Shown piece by piece: positions 1 through 9,157 of a stretch of DNA of 64,000 bases. The translations under genes were made by a program, and so were the position numbers. The stretch is from JAHDHW01 sp965277415 (GTDB lineage Bacteria > Bacteroidota > Bacteroidia > Chitinophagales > Saprospiraceae). The stretch's first letter is position 1. Every line of letters starts with the position of its first letter. The stretch lies in assembly GCA_965277415.1 (NCBI GenBank), contig CBDICS010000033.1:11669-75668 (forward strand), given 5' to 3'. The notes beneath the pieces were generated by a model. It searched no databases. It was given only the letters and a program-made list of their open reading frames with translations, and was not told where the DNA came from.

Positions 1-1
1 T

Positions 2-49
2 TCGTATTTCATCGATGATTTACTTAGTGTTGGCATTGTTTTAAATTAA
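2..49 (+). CDS. possible C-terminal end of an upstream gene
   Basis: From the window edge a frame stays open for 15 codons and stops at TAA (47-49). The residues read SYFIDDLLSVGIVLN. It is too short to identify and could be chance. It is followed by about 215 bases of AT-rich DNA with no gene before the next start. Confidence 0.25.
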   Translation, partial: SYFIDDLLSVGIVLN

Positions 50-267
50 AAATCAAAAAATACTATGGTTCCTATTAAGGGCACGGAATAAATAAAAAAG
101 AGTTTTATTTATTCCTCGTCCCGAAAGTAGAGCTGCAAGTTAGAAGTTTCTAGTAATTTGCGTAAACTAACAAGCTTTTATTCTTAATTTGTGTCGGTTG
201 TTAAACGCAAGAATCAAACTATAGATTCGAAGATTCGTAAATCTTTTATTCATCAAAACACTCAATT

Positions 268-1104
268 ATGACTACCTGTTTCCGATATATATTTACTATC
301 CTTTTCTTTTGTTTAATAGGTTCTTGTGGAACTGAAAACAATGATACTGAAAAGTCATCTGACGGTATGGCAAAATTTACCAAAGATGAAAGATTCAAAG
401 CAGCGCATGAAATACCTGAAGCCCTTGACTTTCTGGGTTCAGGAAAAATGATCACGTTTGAAACAGCAGATGGAGTACCAGGTAAAGCCTATGCGATTAT
501 CAATGACCTAAGTTCAAATAAAGCATTGTTTGTAATTCATGAATGGTGGGGGCTTAATGACCATATCAAACAGGAAGCAGATCGGCTTTTTGAATCTTTA
601 GAGGGTGTAAATGTTTTAGCACTTGATCTTTATGATGGTAAGGTAACAGATAAACCAGATGATGCAGGGAAAATGATGCAAAGTGTAAAAGAGGAGCGAT
701 TGAATTCCATCATTAATGGTGCATTGGCTTATGTTGGCAAAGATGCTAAGGTTGGAACGATTGGCTGGTGTTTTGGTGGAGGCTGGTCTTTAAAATCTTC
801 AATTCTCGCTGGAGATCAAGGAGCTGGATGTGTAATGTATTATGGAATGCCTGTTTTAGAGCCTGCAAAATTAGCACCGATCAAAGCAAATGTACTTGGG
901 CTTTTTGCTGAAAAAGATGGCTGGATCACTCCTGATATCGTTAATCAATTTGAATCAGTAATGAAAGCTATTGGTAAAGATGTAACAACAAAGCAATTTG
1001 ATGCTGAACATGCTTTTGCCAATCCAAGTAGCCCTAGGTATAAAGAAAGTGCTGCTCAGGAAGCAAATGCTATGGCTTTAGATTTCCTAAAAAAGCGATT
1101 GTAA
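268..1104 (+). CDS. dienelactone hydrolase family lipoprotein
   Basis: An alpha/beta hydrolase of the dienelactone hydrolase family, 278 aa. The N-terminus is a lipoprotein signal ending in a lipobox (LIGSC, Cys20), so it should be exported and lipid-anchored. The family Cys-Asp-His triad is visible: Cys168 in GWCFGGGW (Cys nucleophile instead of Ser), Asp217 in AEKDGW and His248 in AEHAF. The EWWG motif near residue 92 is also typical. The usual members are cytoplasmic, about 230 aa; the extra length here is the signal and linker. Substrate unknown; these enzymes hydrolyse ester or lactone bonds. It converges on the aldehyde dehydrogenase and shares a hairpin terminator with it. Confidence 0.9.
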   Translation: MTTCFRYIFTILFFCLIGSCGTENNDTEKSSDGMAKFTKDERFKAAHEIPEALDFLGSGKMITFETADGVPGKAYAIINDLSSNKALFVIHEWWGLNDHIKQEADRLFESLEGVNVLALDLYDGKVTDKPDDAGKMMQSVKEERLNSIINGALAYVGKDAKVGTIGWCFGGGWSLKSSILAGDQGAGCVMYYGMPVLEPAKLAPIKANVLGLFAEKDGWITPDIVNQFESVMKAIGKDVTTKQFDAEHAFANPSSPRYKESAAQEANAMALDFLKKRL

Positions 1105-1108
1105 TTAT

Positions 1109-1174
1109 AACAAGTATTAAAATTTAGGGACGAAGTATAAATAAGTTTCTTTGTCTCTAAATTTAAACCTTGTT
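1109..1174. terminator. bidirectional hairpin terminator
   Basis: A long imperfect inverted repeat between two convergent genes. The outer arms are AACAAG/CTTGTT. The inner arms are AAATTTAGGGACGAAG and CTTTGTCTCTAAATTT, with an AT-rich loop. Its position at both gene ends supports termination in both directions. Confidence 0.7.
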
Positions 1175-2624
1175 AGTATTTCAAACACACATTTTTTGTT
1201 TCCGTGAAAAAGCGTAAAGCTTCGAGCCCGCCTTCTCGACCAACACCAGAATTTTTAACTCCACCAAAAGGCGTTCGAAGATCTCGTAACAGCCAGCAGT
1301 TTACCCATACAATTCCTGCTTGAATGGATTCGGCAATCCGATTTGCTCTCGAAATATCTTTTGTCCAGACTGTTGCTGAAAGACCATATTCTGTACTATT
1401 GGCATATTTCAGAACTTCCTCTTCTGTATCGAAGGGTGTAATCGTAACAACTGGTCCAAAAATTTCTTCCTGATTCGTTCGACAATCATAAGATAATCCT
1501 TCTATAACAGATGGACGCAGAAAGTATCCGCCTTCAAAACCTCCTTTCATCTCTACCTGTTTACCGCCACAAAGAATCTTCCCCCCTTCGACTTCTGCCA
1601 GTGCTAAATAGCTTATCACCTTTTCCATATGCGCTTGAGAGACCATAGCTCCCAGGTCTGTTACGGACGCAAAAGGGTCACCTACTTTTAAAAAATTAGT
1701 CCTTTTTACAAATTCTTCTTTGAATTTTTCATAGATCGGCCGCTCCACATATATCCTTGAACCACAAAGGCAAATTTGACCATTATTTGCAAACGAAGAG
1801 CGAAGTGTTTCTACAATCATTTTATCAAAATCACAATCTGCAAATATGATATTCGGATTTTTTCCGCCAAGCTCAAGAGAAAGTTTTTTAAACATTGGCG
1901 CTGCTGTAGCTGCTATACTCCGTCCGGTATTCGTACCTCCTGTAAAAGAGATTGCTTTTATTTTTGGATGAACAATAATTGCTTGCCCCGCTTTCGGCCC
2001 TGCTCCGTGGACAATATTTAATACACCTGGAGGAAGTCCAGCCTCAATACATGCTTTAGCCAAAAGGTAAGCCGTCATTGGAGTAACCTCTGATGGCTTC
2101 GCAACTACACAGTTTCCAGTAGCTAATGCTGGCGCAATCTTCCACGTAAATAGATATAAAGGAAGATTCCACGGAGAGATGCAACCGACGACACCAATAG
2201 GTTGACGAAGTGTAAAATTAACAGCTTCCCCTTCCATATGATGAGATTCAGAAGAAAAATGCATGATTGCAGTAGCAAAAAATCGGATATTTTGATGTGC
2301 CCTTGGAATATCAATCGTAGTAGAAGTACTAATTGGTTTTCCAGAATCAATCGTTTCTGCTTGTGCAAACGCTTCTAGATTTTGTTCAATAATATCTGCA
2401 AGTCTAGCAAGAATTCTAAAACGCTTTTGAACACCTATTTTCGACCATTTAGGAAAGGCTCGCTCGGCAGCCTCATATGCTCGTTGAACATCATTCTCAT
2501 CAGAATCCGGAATATGTGAATATACTTGTCCAATTGCAGGATTCGTATTATCTAAATATGCCCCTGAAACAGCTGGAACTAGGGCACCGTCAATGTAGTT
2601 TTTTATATATTTATCGGGAGACAC
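1173..2624 (-). CDS. aldehyde dehydrogenase, 2-hydroxymuconic-semialdehyde-like
   Basis: NAD(P)-dependent aldehyde dehydrogenase of 483 aa, full length for the family. The catalytic Cys285 lies in GQICLCGSR and the general-base Glu251 in LELGGKNP. The segment PWNLPLY (residues about 150-156) and the EEIFGPVV motif are standard ALDH features. The LCGSRIYVE context around the cysteine resembles the ALDH8 / 2-hydroxy- or 2-aminomuconic semialdehyde dehydrogenase branch (tryptophan or aromatic ring-cleavage pathways), but no other gene of such a pathway is adjacent, so the substrate is inferred only. Transcribed alone, convergent with the hydrolase. Confidence 0.9.
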   Translation of the reverse strand: MSPDKYIKNYIDGALVPAVSGAYLDNTNPAIGQVYSHIPDSDENDVQRAYEAAERAFPKWSKIGVQKRFRILARLADIIEQNLEAFAQAETIDSGKPISTSTTIDIPRAHQNIRFFATAIMHFSSESHHMEGEAVNFTLRQPIGVVGCISPWNLPLYLFTWKIAPALATGNCVVAKPSEVTPMTAYLLAKACIEAGLPPGVLNIVHGAGPKAGQAIIVHPKIKAISFTGGTNTGRSIAATAAPMFKKLSLELGGKNPNIIFADCDFDKMIVETLRSSFANNGQICLCGSRIYVERPIYEKFKEEFVKRTNFLKVGDPFASVTDLGAMVSQAHMEKVISYLALAEVEGGKILCGGKQVEMKGGFEGGYFLRPSVIEGLSYDCRTNQEEIFGPVVTITPFDTEEEVLKYANSTEYGLSATVWTKDISRANRIAESIQAGIVWVNCWLLRDLRTPFGGVKNSGVGREGGLEALRFFTETKNVCLKY

Positions 2625-2979
2625 AGCTTTCTTAATTTGGTTCAGCCTTTAAATTATAAAAAATTGGCAGAACTAGAGAAAAGAGTTCTTATTTAGTTAT
2701 AGGAATTACAAGAAAAGGATTTTAGGAATTAATAAATGTGTTTATACTACCTGATTTAAGTTAAATCTAATCCTCGCTTTTTAAATTCCTTTTAGCGAAT
2801 ATGACATGTCGCTTAACGCTTATACATTCCATATTGCATCACCTTTCTTTATTAAGTAGTTTTATTCTATGCTTAGAAAAAATGTACTCTGATTAGTCAT
2901 TTTTTGAGCATTCAATAATTTAATGGGGGAAGCCGAAAACCTAAATAAGAGTAGGCATAATACTTAATTTATTCATGTT
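2625..2979. other. 355-bp intergenic region, no gene seen
   Basis: AT-rich spacer between two divergently transcribed genes. Short open frames on the plus strand (for example one of 31 codons from about 2799) have no coding character. No convincing TAnnTTTG promoter or hairpin was found. Confidence 0.5.
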
Positions 2980-3705
2980 ATGAAAAGAACAAAAATTAAT
3001 CATTATTTACGGCTTTTATCAATAGGGTTTATTCTCTCAGGTATGGTCATTACCCTTTCCAGTAAAGATGATGATATTGGAAATGATGGTCCTCCATGTG
3101 AGACACTTGCAGGAGATGACGCACGTATTCAAATCCTATTTGAGCCAACTGCTAACTTTGACCAATTTAGAGCACCAGGATTTGCAGGATTTATCCCCTC
3201 TCCTGATTTAAGATTTGGGGATGCTCCCGGTGGTTTTTTATTAGACAGAGATGAAGCTGACGAATACTATTGCGTAGTAACCGTTACATCTCCTCAATGT
3301 GTTGATTGGATTTGGGAAGAGGCACTGACATTAGAAAACAGTAATGGAAATGGTAGAATGGATATTAAGGTTCCACCAGATGGGTATGATACCAGAATTG
3401 AGGTAAAATATTATGAAATATCAGACTCTCCAGCAACGACTCAGAACTTCAATGTTCCGCTTAACGCTTCAAGAGTAATTTACTCTTTCGTACGCACCTA
3501 TTTAGGTGCGCCAGGAATACCTCCACTCGCACCTGAACCTGTTTTTCTCGATGTAAGTGACTTTGAAGAAATAGGTATTTTATGTGATGCAAACCCTTTT
3601 TTATGTGGTGATACGGATTGGGACATTGGAAAAGGGTCAGCCAATTTAGATGATGTACTCGATGACTATGAGAACATAAACACATTCATTCATAATCGAC
3701 AATAA
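2980..3705 (+). CDS. exported protein of unknown function (degenerate lipobox)
   Basis: 241 aa, no recognised domain. The N-terminus has a basic start, a hydrophobic stretch (about residues 10-26) and then LSSKDDD, which looks like a Bacteroidota lipoprotein start (LSCKDDD) with the lipid-attachment Cys replaced by Ser28 (AGT at 3061-3063, one base from TGT). The body is acidic, with Cys pairs at PPCE and YYCVV...PQCVDW and a third pair near the end (ILCDANPFLCGD), suggesting disulfides outside the cytoplasm. It lies 18 bases upstream of a lipoprotein gene and the lnt-like gene, probably one operon. Confidence 0.75.
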   Translation: MKRTKINHYLRLLSIGFILSGMVITLSSKDDDIGNDGPPCETLAGDDARIQILFEPTANFDQFRAPGFAGFIPSPDLRFGDAPGGFLLDRDEADEYYCVVTVTSPQCVDWIWEEALTLENSNGNGRMDIKVPPDGYDTRIEVKYYEISDSPATTQNFNVPLNASRVIYSFVRTYLGAPGIPPLAPEPVFLDVSDFEEIGILCDANPFLCGDTDWDIGKGSANLDDVLDDYENINTFIHNRQ

Positions 3706-3723
3706 CTTAAATATATACAGACA

Positions 3724-4548
3724 ATGAAATCTTATCTTTTTTTAATACTAATAACATCTATTACGATTGTTTCTTGCCAACAAGGTGATAATTTAAATAG
3801 TTTAAATATAGAAGAAGCTACTGCCAATATAGAAAGTGGCAAAAATGCTGAATTATTTAAAAAAATGGAATATGTCATTAGCAGGAAAACAACTAATGGG
3901 TCTCTTCTTTTACAAAGCCAAAAAACGATTTCTCAAAATGTAGAAACAAAAAGTCTTATTAGCCTCGAAAATAAATTAGACCCTCGATCTACTGACAATA
4001 AATCTTCAGGTAATCACCTAAGTCTAATTAACAATAATGGAAAGGTAATCTCAACACAAGGAAATGATCGATCACTAAATGATCAGGAATTGACTAATTT
4101 ATTTGGGACAAACGTAGAGATTACTTCTGGTACGGCTAATACGGCTGGTACGGCTGGTACGGCTAGATCTAATGAAACGGTATATATTCCAGATTTACTT
4201 TCAAGTGTCTCTTTTGATGGAGAAGTCTTAGAAGTAGGTAAAACCATTTCCTGGAATGTAGATGATCTAAATGAAAACGGCGTATTATTCTATATTTCTT
4301 ATGACCCTAAAACTCAACTTAGCTTAAAAACAGCTTATGAGAATCAATATCGGGTAGTAGAAGCCTTTGCAATCAACGATGCTGTAGGTAGCTATACGTT
4401 GACTCAAGAGGACGTCGATCAATTTCCAGAAAACGCTGTACTTAATATCACACTTATGAGGGGTAATTTCAGTATTGACTCTAATGATGATGATCAATCC
4501 TTCATTGCCATTTCAGAGGCAACTTTATCTCGACCACTCGTCCGATAG
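3724..4548 (+). CDS. lipoprotein of unknown function
   Basis: 274 aa with a clear lipoprotein signal (ITIVSC, Cys19, followed by QQGDN). No recognised domain. The middle contains a Thr-Ala-Gly repeat encoded by four 9-base units at 4131-4165, which could change length by slippage. The C-terminal half (from about residue 155) is better ordered, with alternating hydrophobic residues suggesting a beta-rich domain. It is followed after two bases by the lnt-like gene, so the two are almost certainly co-transcribed and translationally coupled. Confidence 0.8.
   Translation: MKSYLFLILITSITIVSCQQGDNLNSLNIEEATANIESGKNAELFKKMEYVISRKTTNGSLLLQSQKTISQNVETKSLISLENKLDPRSTDNKSSGNHLSLINNNGKVISTQGNDRSLNDQELTNLFGTNVEITSGTANTAGTAGTARSNETVYIPDLLSSVSFDGEVLEVGKTISWNVDDLNENGVLFYISYDPKTQLSLKTAYENQYRVVEAFAINDAVGSYTLTQEDVDQFPENAVLNITLMRGNFSIDSNDDDQSFIAISEATLSRPLVR
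4131..4165 (+). repeat. in-frame 9-bp tandem repeat
   Basis: Four adjacent near-identical units of TACGGCTGG (first unit TACGGCTAA, last truncated), encoding Thr-Ala-Gly/Asn repeats inside the lipoprotein gene. The repeat keeps frame when units are gained or lost. Confidence 0.85.
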
Positions 4549-4550
4549 GT

Positions 4551-6017
4551 ATGATATTAAATACGATTAATACAATTAAAACCGATAAGCATTCCTTATC
4601 GGTTTTATATCGTATCTGTGAATTTATTATACTAAGTTTCAATGCTTTCATAGCTTGGAATTTTTTTGGTCCATTGTTCATTTTAAATCTGGGATGGCTT
4701 TTTTTTCAATTATGGAATTCCATAAATAAGTTAAAACTGTGGGCAGATGTTTTAATATTTACAAGCAGTTGGATTATAGGAAGTCTTATTTGGATGATTA
4801 ATCTAGATAAAGGAATCTATGCATTATTTATTTGTTTTTTTTGTTACTCTTTCTTTCTTCGATTAATTGTATGGGTTCAAAACAAAATGAAACTAAACGT
4901 ATTTTTCTTAATACCATGTTGGCTTTCAATCGAATTTATCTTTAATTGGATGCCCATTTCATTTACCTGGCTTACATTAGGAAATTGTCTTAGTAATCAA
5001 GTTTGGCTTATCCCTTGGTATAGATTTACTGGAGTTCAAGGAGGAAGTTTGCTTATTCTATTAAGTGCTTATGTAGTTATTCTCTATATTAAAACGAAAA
5101 CGAAACCTTATTGGTTATTTCTAGGTATTCTCTTGTTTGCTATGATCCTGGTAGTCAATCTTAATATTAATCAAACTACGAAAAAAATCACGGATGAAGA
5201 ACGTTGCGTGGTCGTAACAAACCTTATACATTTTCCCAAAATACGCAATAAAGAAAGGTTTTTATCAAACATTTTAAGAGAGATCCCTAAAGATAGCGAA
5301 GCTCACTTATTATTACCTGAATTAACGATAAGAGGATTGGATAACAAAGGGTTTAAAAAATCAAAAACATATAGGTTGTTAAAGAACGAAATGAAAAAGA
5401 GTAATTTTCGAAGCATTAGCCTAGGTACAACAGGTGTAAGGTCTAATGGTATTCTTGTCAACTCTGCTCTAAGTCTTGATCAAAAAGGAAATGTTTTTTA
5501 TAAAAGAAAGAATCGTTTAGTGCCATATACAGAATATATTCCAAGCATATTTCATTCTTTTTTTTCTAAAAGTTTCTATGATTATGTATTTCCAGACGAT
5601 AGCGAGGAGATAAAGTCATCACAAGAAATGAGTTTGCACATCTGTTACGAAGCATTTTATCCATATTATATTACACATAAATCGCAAGGAGCACGTTTCA
5701 TAGGATTACTTTCAAGTGAACGATTCATGAACAATAGTACATTGGGTAAAAAGCAGTACAATAATATAATAAAACTTAGAGCAATTGAAAATAATATTCC
5801 TTTAGTAAAAAGTGCATTTGATGGTATTTCAATGATCATTTCTCCAATGGGAAATACAATTTTAGCTAGTGATGAGCCCTTTACTTTTTTTAACTTTAGC
5901 ATTCCCAAACAAGTGAGCAAAACTTGGTTTTCAAAATATGGAATTCATTGTATATGGAGTGTTATTTTCGTACTATTTGGATTAAGTTTTTGGATTAATT
6001 CAAAAGAAACTTTATAA
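4551..6017 (+). CDS. lnt: apolipoprotein N-acyltransferase
   Basis: 488 aa. The N-terminal half has about six hydrophobic membrane segments and the last 20 residues form another. The C-terminal half is a nitrilase/carbon-nitrogen hydrolase domain. The Lnt Glu-Lys-Cys triad is visible: Glu257 in LLPELT, Lys320 in RKNRLVPYTEYIP and Cys365 in HICYEAF. In Gram-negative bacteria Lnt adds the third acyl chain to the N-terminal Cys of lipoproteins in the inner membrane. The sequence is divergent, and its coupling to a lipoprotein gene could mean a dedicated paralog; whether another lnt exists in the genome cannot be seen here. Confidence 0.85.
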   Translation: MILNTINTIKTDKHSLSVLYRICEFIILSFNAFIAWNFFGPLFILNLGWLFFQLWNSINKLKLWADVLIFTSSWIIGSLIWMINLDKGIYALFICFFCYSFFLRLIVWVQNKMKLNVFFLIPCWLSIEFIFNWMPISFTWLTLGNCLSNQVWLIPWYRFTGVQGGSLLILLSAYVVILYIKTKTKPYWLFLGILLFAMILVVNLNINQTTKKITDEERCVVVTNLIHFPKIRNKERFLSNILREIPKDSEAHLLLPELTIRGLDNKGFKKSKTYRLLKNEMKKSNFRSISLGTTGVRSNGILVNSALSLDQKGNVFYKRKNRLVPYTEYIPSIFHSFFSKSFYDYVFPDDSEEIKSSQEMSLHICYEAFYPYYITHKSQGARFIGLLSSERFMNNSTLGKKQYNNIIKLRAIENNIPLVKSAFDGISMIISPMGNTILASDEPFTFFNFSIPKQVSKTWFSKYGIHCIWSVIFVLFGLSFWINSKETL

Positions 6018-6338
6018 TCATAATTCCTAAGATACTTCCAATTGTCTTGACATCATAGGTCATCTTTACAGCCTGTTTAAAATTATTAACAGGGTACTAT
6101 GTAATCGTTCTTTTGTGTTTACGGCCACCCTTGTATGACTATTGTAAAAAACGGAAACCACTTCCAAAACTCGCTGCATAAACTACTGCTGCAACACAAT
6201 TATGATGGTTTATTTTTTGAACGAACTCTGGCAGGTAACTACAGTGATTCCTTGGACAATCCCTTCGCTTTTAATCAAACTTCGAAATCTTGTGAGGCCT
6301 TGCTTTTAGCATCCACACAAATTTTTTATTGCTCCGTT
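6018..6338. other. 321-bp intergenic region between convergent genes
   Basis: No gene supported. An 88-codon open frame on the plus strand (6135-6401) runs antisense into the next gene and has no coding signature. At 6289-6314 there is a copy of the TGTGAGG-CCTTGCTTTTAG unit that also occurs at 16735-16753, part of the dispersed GTGATC repeat family. Confidence 0.5.
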
Positions 6339-7340
6339 TTAAAGCGTACCGTTATTCTCTCGATATACTGTGGCAAGCACTGTTTGGCCAACTGCTCGTA
6401 GTGTTCTTTTATCAATATTACTCATATCATCACATTGCGTATGCCAACATTTTGTAAATCCGGTTTCAGAACCTTCTGGCTTATTGATAATATCAATAGT
6501 CGGAATTCGGGCGATTCGATTGATAAATAAATGGTCATCAATAATAGGTTTTGTTTTCTCTTCATCAAAATAAGTACTATACCCCATTCCTTGTCCAAGT
6601 TTCCAGACTTTACGCATCAATGTAGGCGCTACAGACATAGATATTTCTTCCATCGTAAACCTAGCATTACTTGCGCCGACCATATCTAAGAGAATTCCAT
6701 ATTTAGCTTTATAACCAGGTTTATGCAAGTTTTTTGCCCAATGTTGTGAACCTAAACACCAAGAGGTGTAATCTTCAGACTGACTTTCGCCATAATCTTC
6801 CAAGTCAAAGAAAATAATATCTACACCAAGGTCAATTGGCGTTTGTTGAAGGTGTCTGGCAATTTCCATCAGAACGCCAACTCCACTTCCTCCATCATCG
6901 GCACCTAATACTGGTTTAGTTTTATTTTCTTCAAGGGGATCATGGTCAGAAATATGTCTACTATCCCAATGCGCACAAAGTAGGATACGAATGGGATTTT
7001 CAGGATTGTATTGTGCTATGATATTTGTTCCTCGTAATTCTTCACCGGTATAAGCTGTCGCTTTAAAATCTTGCTCAATTACATCTGCACCCAATGTTTT
7101 CATTTTATCAACCATCCAATTTTTGCAAGCTGTATGTTCTGCTGTATTAGGAACTCGAGGTCCAAACTCTGTTTGCTTAAGCACGTAATTATAAGCAGAA
7201 TCACGTTCAAATTTCGGAATTCTAACTTCCTCCTTAGGTGTAGTAATTACAGGAGGCTTCGTCGTTTTGTCGTCTTTACAATTCGTACAAGCAAAAACAA
7301 GAAGTGAAGCAAAAACAAGAAATCGGAATTTATTAAACAT
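6339..7340 (-). CDS. M28 family metallopeptidase, glutaminyl-peptide cyclotransferase-like lipoprotein
   Basis: 333 aa. Lipoprotein signal with Cys18 (LVFAC). The remainder matches the zinc-dependent glutaminyl cyclase/M28 fold: HWDSRH near residue 124, Asp149 in GADDGGSG, Glu181-Asp182 in FFDLEDYG and His300 in KCWHTQCDD, corresponding to the single-zinc site and acid/base of animal-type glutaminyl cyclase. These enzymes form N-terminal pyroglutamate. This fits a phylum where many exported proteins begin with Gln after signal cleavage (several proteins in this window have the cleavage context AQ). An aminopeptidase activity cannot be excluded. Confidence 0.88.
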   Translation of the reverse strand: MFNKFRFLVFASLLVFACTNCKDDKTTKPPVITTPKEEVRIPKFERDSAYNYVLKQTEFGPRVPNTAEHTACKNWMVDKMKTLGADVIEQDFKATAYTGEELRGTNIIAQYNPENPIRILLCAHWDSRHISDHDPLEENKTKPVLGADDGGSGVGVLMEIARHLQQTPIDLGVDIIFFDLEDYGESQSEDYTSWCLGSQHWAKNLHKPGYKAKYGILLDMVGASNARFTMEEISMSVAPTLMRKVWKLGQGMGYSTYFDEEKTKPIIDDHLFINRIARIPTIDIINKPEGSETGFTKCWHTQCDDMSNIDKRTLRAVGQTVLATVYRENNGTL

Positions 7341-7379
7341 AATTTTTTTTAAAATCTACAAAAAGATAATTTGAAATTT

Positions 7380-8882
7380 TTATTCTCTCACCCAGGTTGT
7401 TCCATCTTTACCATCTTTTAACTGGATCTTTAAGGCCGTCAGCGTATCTCTAATTTTATCAGATGTCCCCCAATCCTTGTTCGTTCGGGCATGCTGCCGG
7501 ATATCAATAATCAAATCCATCAGCCCATCGAGTGCTCCATCTTTTTGATCGCCATGGACTTCATCACTAAGACCAAATATATCATAAATAAATACTTGAA
7601 ATGTACTCTTTAATCGATCAAGTGTATAAACAGTAATATCCTTAAAAGAAAGGTGTCCATCTTTTAATCCATTGACTTTTGGTACAAGTTCAAACAACCT
7701 GGCTAATGCTTTTGGTGTATTAAAGTCATCATTCATTTCTTGGAATACAAGATCAATGAGTTCATTAATTTCTTTGTCTAAGTCACCTTCTGATCCATCT
7801 CCTGAAAATTGTAAAGCCTGAAGGGTTTTATTGCCTTCCATTAATCTTTTATATCCTTTTTCCGCAGCTAATAATGCTTCGTCTGTAAGGTCCAATGTAC
7901 TTCGATAATGAGATTGAAGCATAAAGAATCGAAGCATCATTGGGCTGTATCCTTTAGAAATGTGAGGACTATCACCTGTGAATAGTTGCTGAGGAGTGAT
8001 GGAATTATCTTCACTTTTCGACATCTTTCGACCGTTCATCAAAAGCATATTGGTATGCAACCAATAATTAGCTGGAGCACATCCACATGCTCCATGGTTT
8101 TGAGCGACCTCATTTTCATGATGCGGGAATTTCAAGTCGTTCCCTCCTCCATGAATATCAAATGTCTTCCCTAGATACTTAGTACTCATTGCACTACATT
8201 CAAGGTGCCAACCAGGGAAACCTACGGACCAGGGAGAATCCCAATGCATCAGATGAGTCGGAGCTGCTTTGATCCAAATAGCAAAATCTGCAGGATGATT
8301 TTTCTCATCTTGATTTTTTAAGTCGTCTCTTGATTCTGCTATTAGTTCTTCAATTACTCTTCCTGATAGTTTTCCATAGACATCATTTTCTTTGGCAAAT
8401 TTGATGGTATCAAAATACACTGAACCATTTTTCACATAAGCATAACCATTCTTGATGATATCTTGTACCATTTCTATTTGTTCAATAATATGCCCCGTTG
8501 CCCGAGGTTCAATACTAGGAGGAAGCGTATTAAAAATATTCATCATTTTATGAAAACCATTCATATACTTTTGAACGACCTCCATAGGTTCTAATTGTTC
8601 TAATCTTGCTTTCTCAGCAATTTTATCTTCTCCTCCTGTATCAACATCTCCAACTAAATGTCCAACATCAGTAATATTTCGAACATATCTAACTTGATAT
8701 CCGAGGTACATCAGATAGCGATAAATAATATCAAAACTTACAAAAGTTCGACAGTTGCCTAAATGTACATCACTATATACAGTAGGACCACAAACGTACA
8801 TCCCTATTCTACCTTCGTTAATAGGCTTGAATACCTCTTTTTTCCTTTTTAAACTATTATAAACCTGAAGTGTATGATCCAT
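7380..8882 (-). CDS. cysS: cysteine--tRNA ligase
   Basis: Class I aminoacyl-tRNA synthetase charging tRNA-Cys. The zinc/ATP motifs are clear: CGPTVYSDVHLGNCRTF (HIGH equivalent) near the N-terminus, GWHLECSAM and GGGNDLKFPHHENE for zinc and adenosine binding, and KMSKS in GRKMSKSED. The frame is open 17 codons upstream, but I start at the ATG at 8882 (MDHTLQVYNS) because the family aligns from there and the extension is hydrophobic filler. Length 500 aa, normal. The C-terminal DALR-type helical domain is intact. Confidence 0.96.
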   Translation of the reverse strand: MDHTLQVYNSLKRKKEVFKPINEGRIGMYVCGPTVYSDVHLGNCRTFVSFDIIYRYLMYLGYQVRYVRNITDVGHLVGDVDTGGEDKIAEKARLEQLEPMEVVQKYMNGFHKMMNIFNTLPPSIEPRATGHIIEQIEMVQDIIKNGYAYVKNGSVYFDTIKFAKENDVYGKLSGRVIEELIAESRDDLKNQDEKNHPADFAIWIKAAPTHLMHWDSPWSVGFPGWHLECSAMSTKYLGKTFDIHGGGNDLKFPHHENEVAQNHGACGCAPANYWLHTNMLLMNGRKMSKSEDNSITPQQLFTGDSPHISKGYSPMMLRFFMLQSHYRSTLDLTDEALLAAEKGYKRLMEGNKTLQALQFSGDGSEGDLDKEINELIDLVFQEMNDDFNTPKALARLFELVPKVNGLKDGHLSFKDITVYTLDRLKSTFQVFIYDIFGLSDEVHGDQKDGALDGLMDLIIDIRQHARTNKDWGTSDKIRDTLTALKIQLKDGKDGTTWVRE

Positions 8883-9014
8883 TAATATAAACTTTGTTTG
8901 TTTTAGAACATGTTGAAACAAAAAGATTATCAAAAGATAGGCGCAAAATTACATAATTTCTGTATTCAATGCTTTTGTAATAGAAATTTGTATAAAATCA
9001 TTTTTGCTCCTTGG

Positions 9015-9128
9015 GTGATCGCTTTGCTAGTGGTGTTGTGATTGTTCCTTTGGAACTAGTAATTTAGTGATCGCTTCGCTTGTGATCGACCTTCGGTCTT
9101 GTGATGGTTTGCTTTTAGTATGCTCACA
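9015..9128. repeat. modular GTGATC-linked mini-hairpin repeat, copy 1
   Basis: A run of short modules, each beginning with GTGAT and carrying its own small inverted repeat: GCTTTGC, GTTCC-TTT-GGAAC, GCTTCGC, GACC-TTC-GGTC, then GGTTTGCTTTTAGTATG. The arm sequences differ between modules but remain self-complementary. Related runs occur at 16681-16765 and 54381-54498. It lies just upstream of cysS and downstream of the EEP gene. Confidence 0.75.
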
Positions 9129-9157
9129 AAATTATACTTATAATGCATTTCTTGTTT

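Noticed and set aside
6135..6401. 88-codon plus-strand open frame after lnt
   Set aside because: It overlaps the end of the M28 peptidase gene antisense, contains a dispersed repeat unit and has no protein-like pattern.
9015..9128. CRISPR array
   Set aside because: The units are too short and unequal, with no constant-length spacers, and no cas genes are present.
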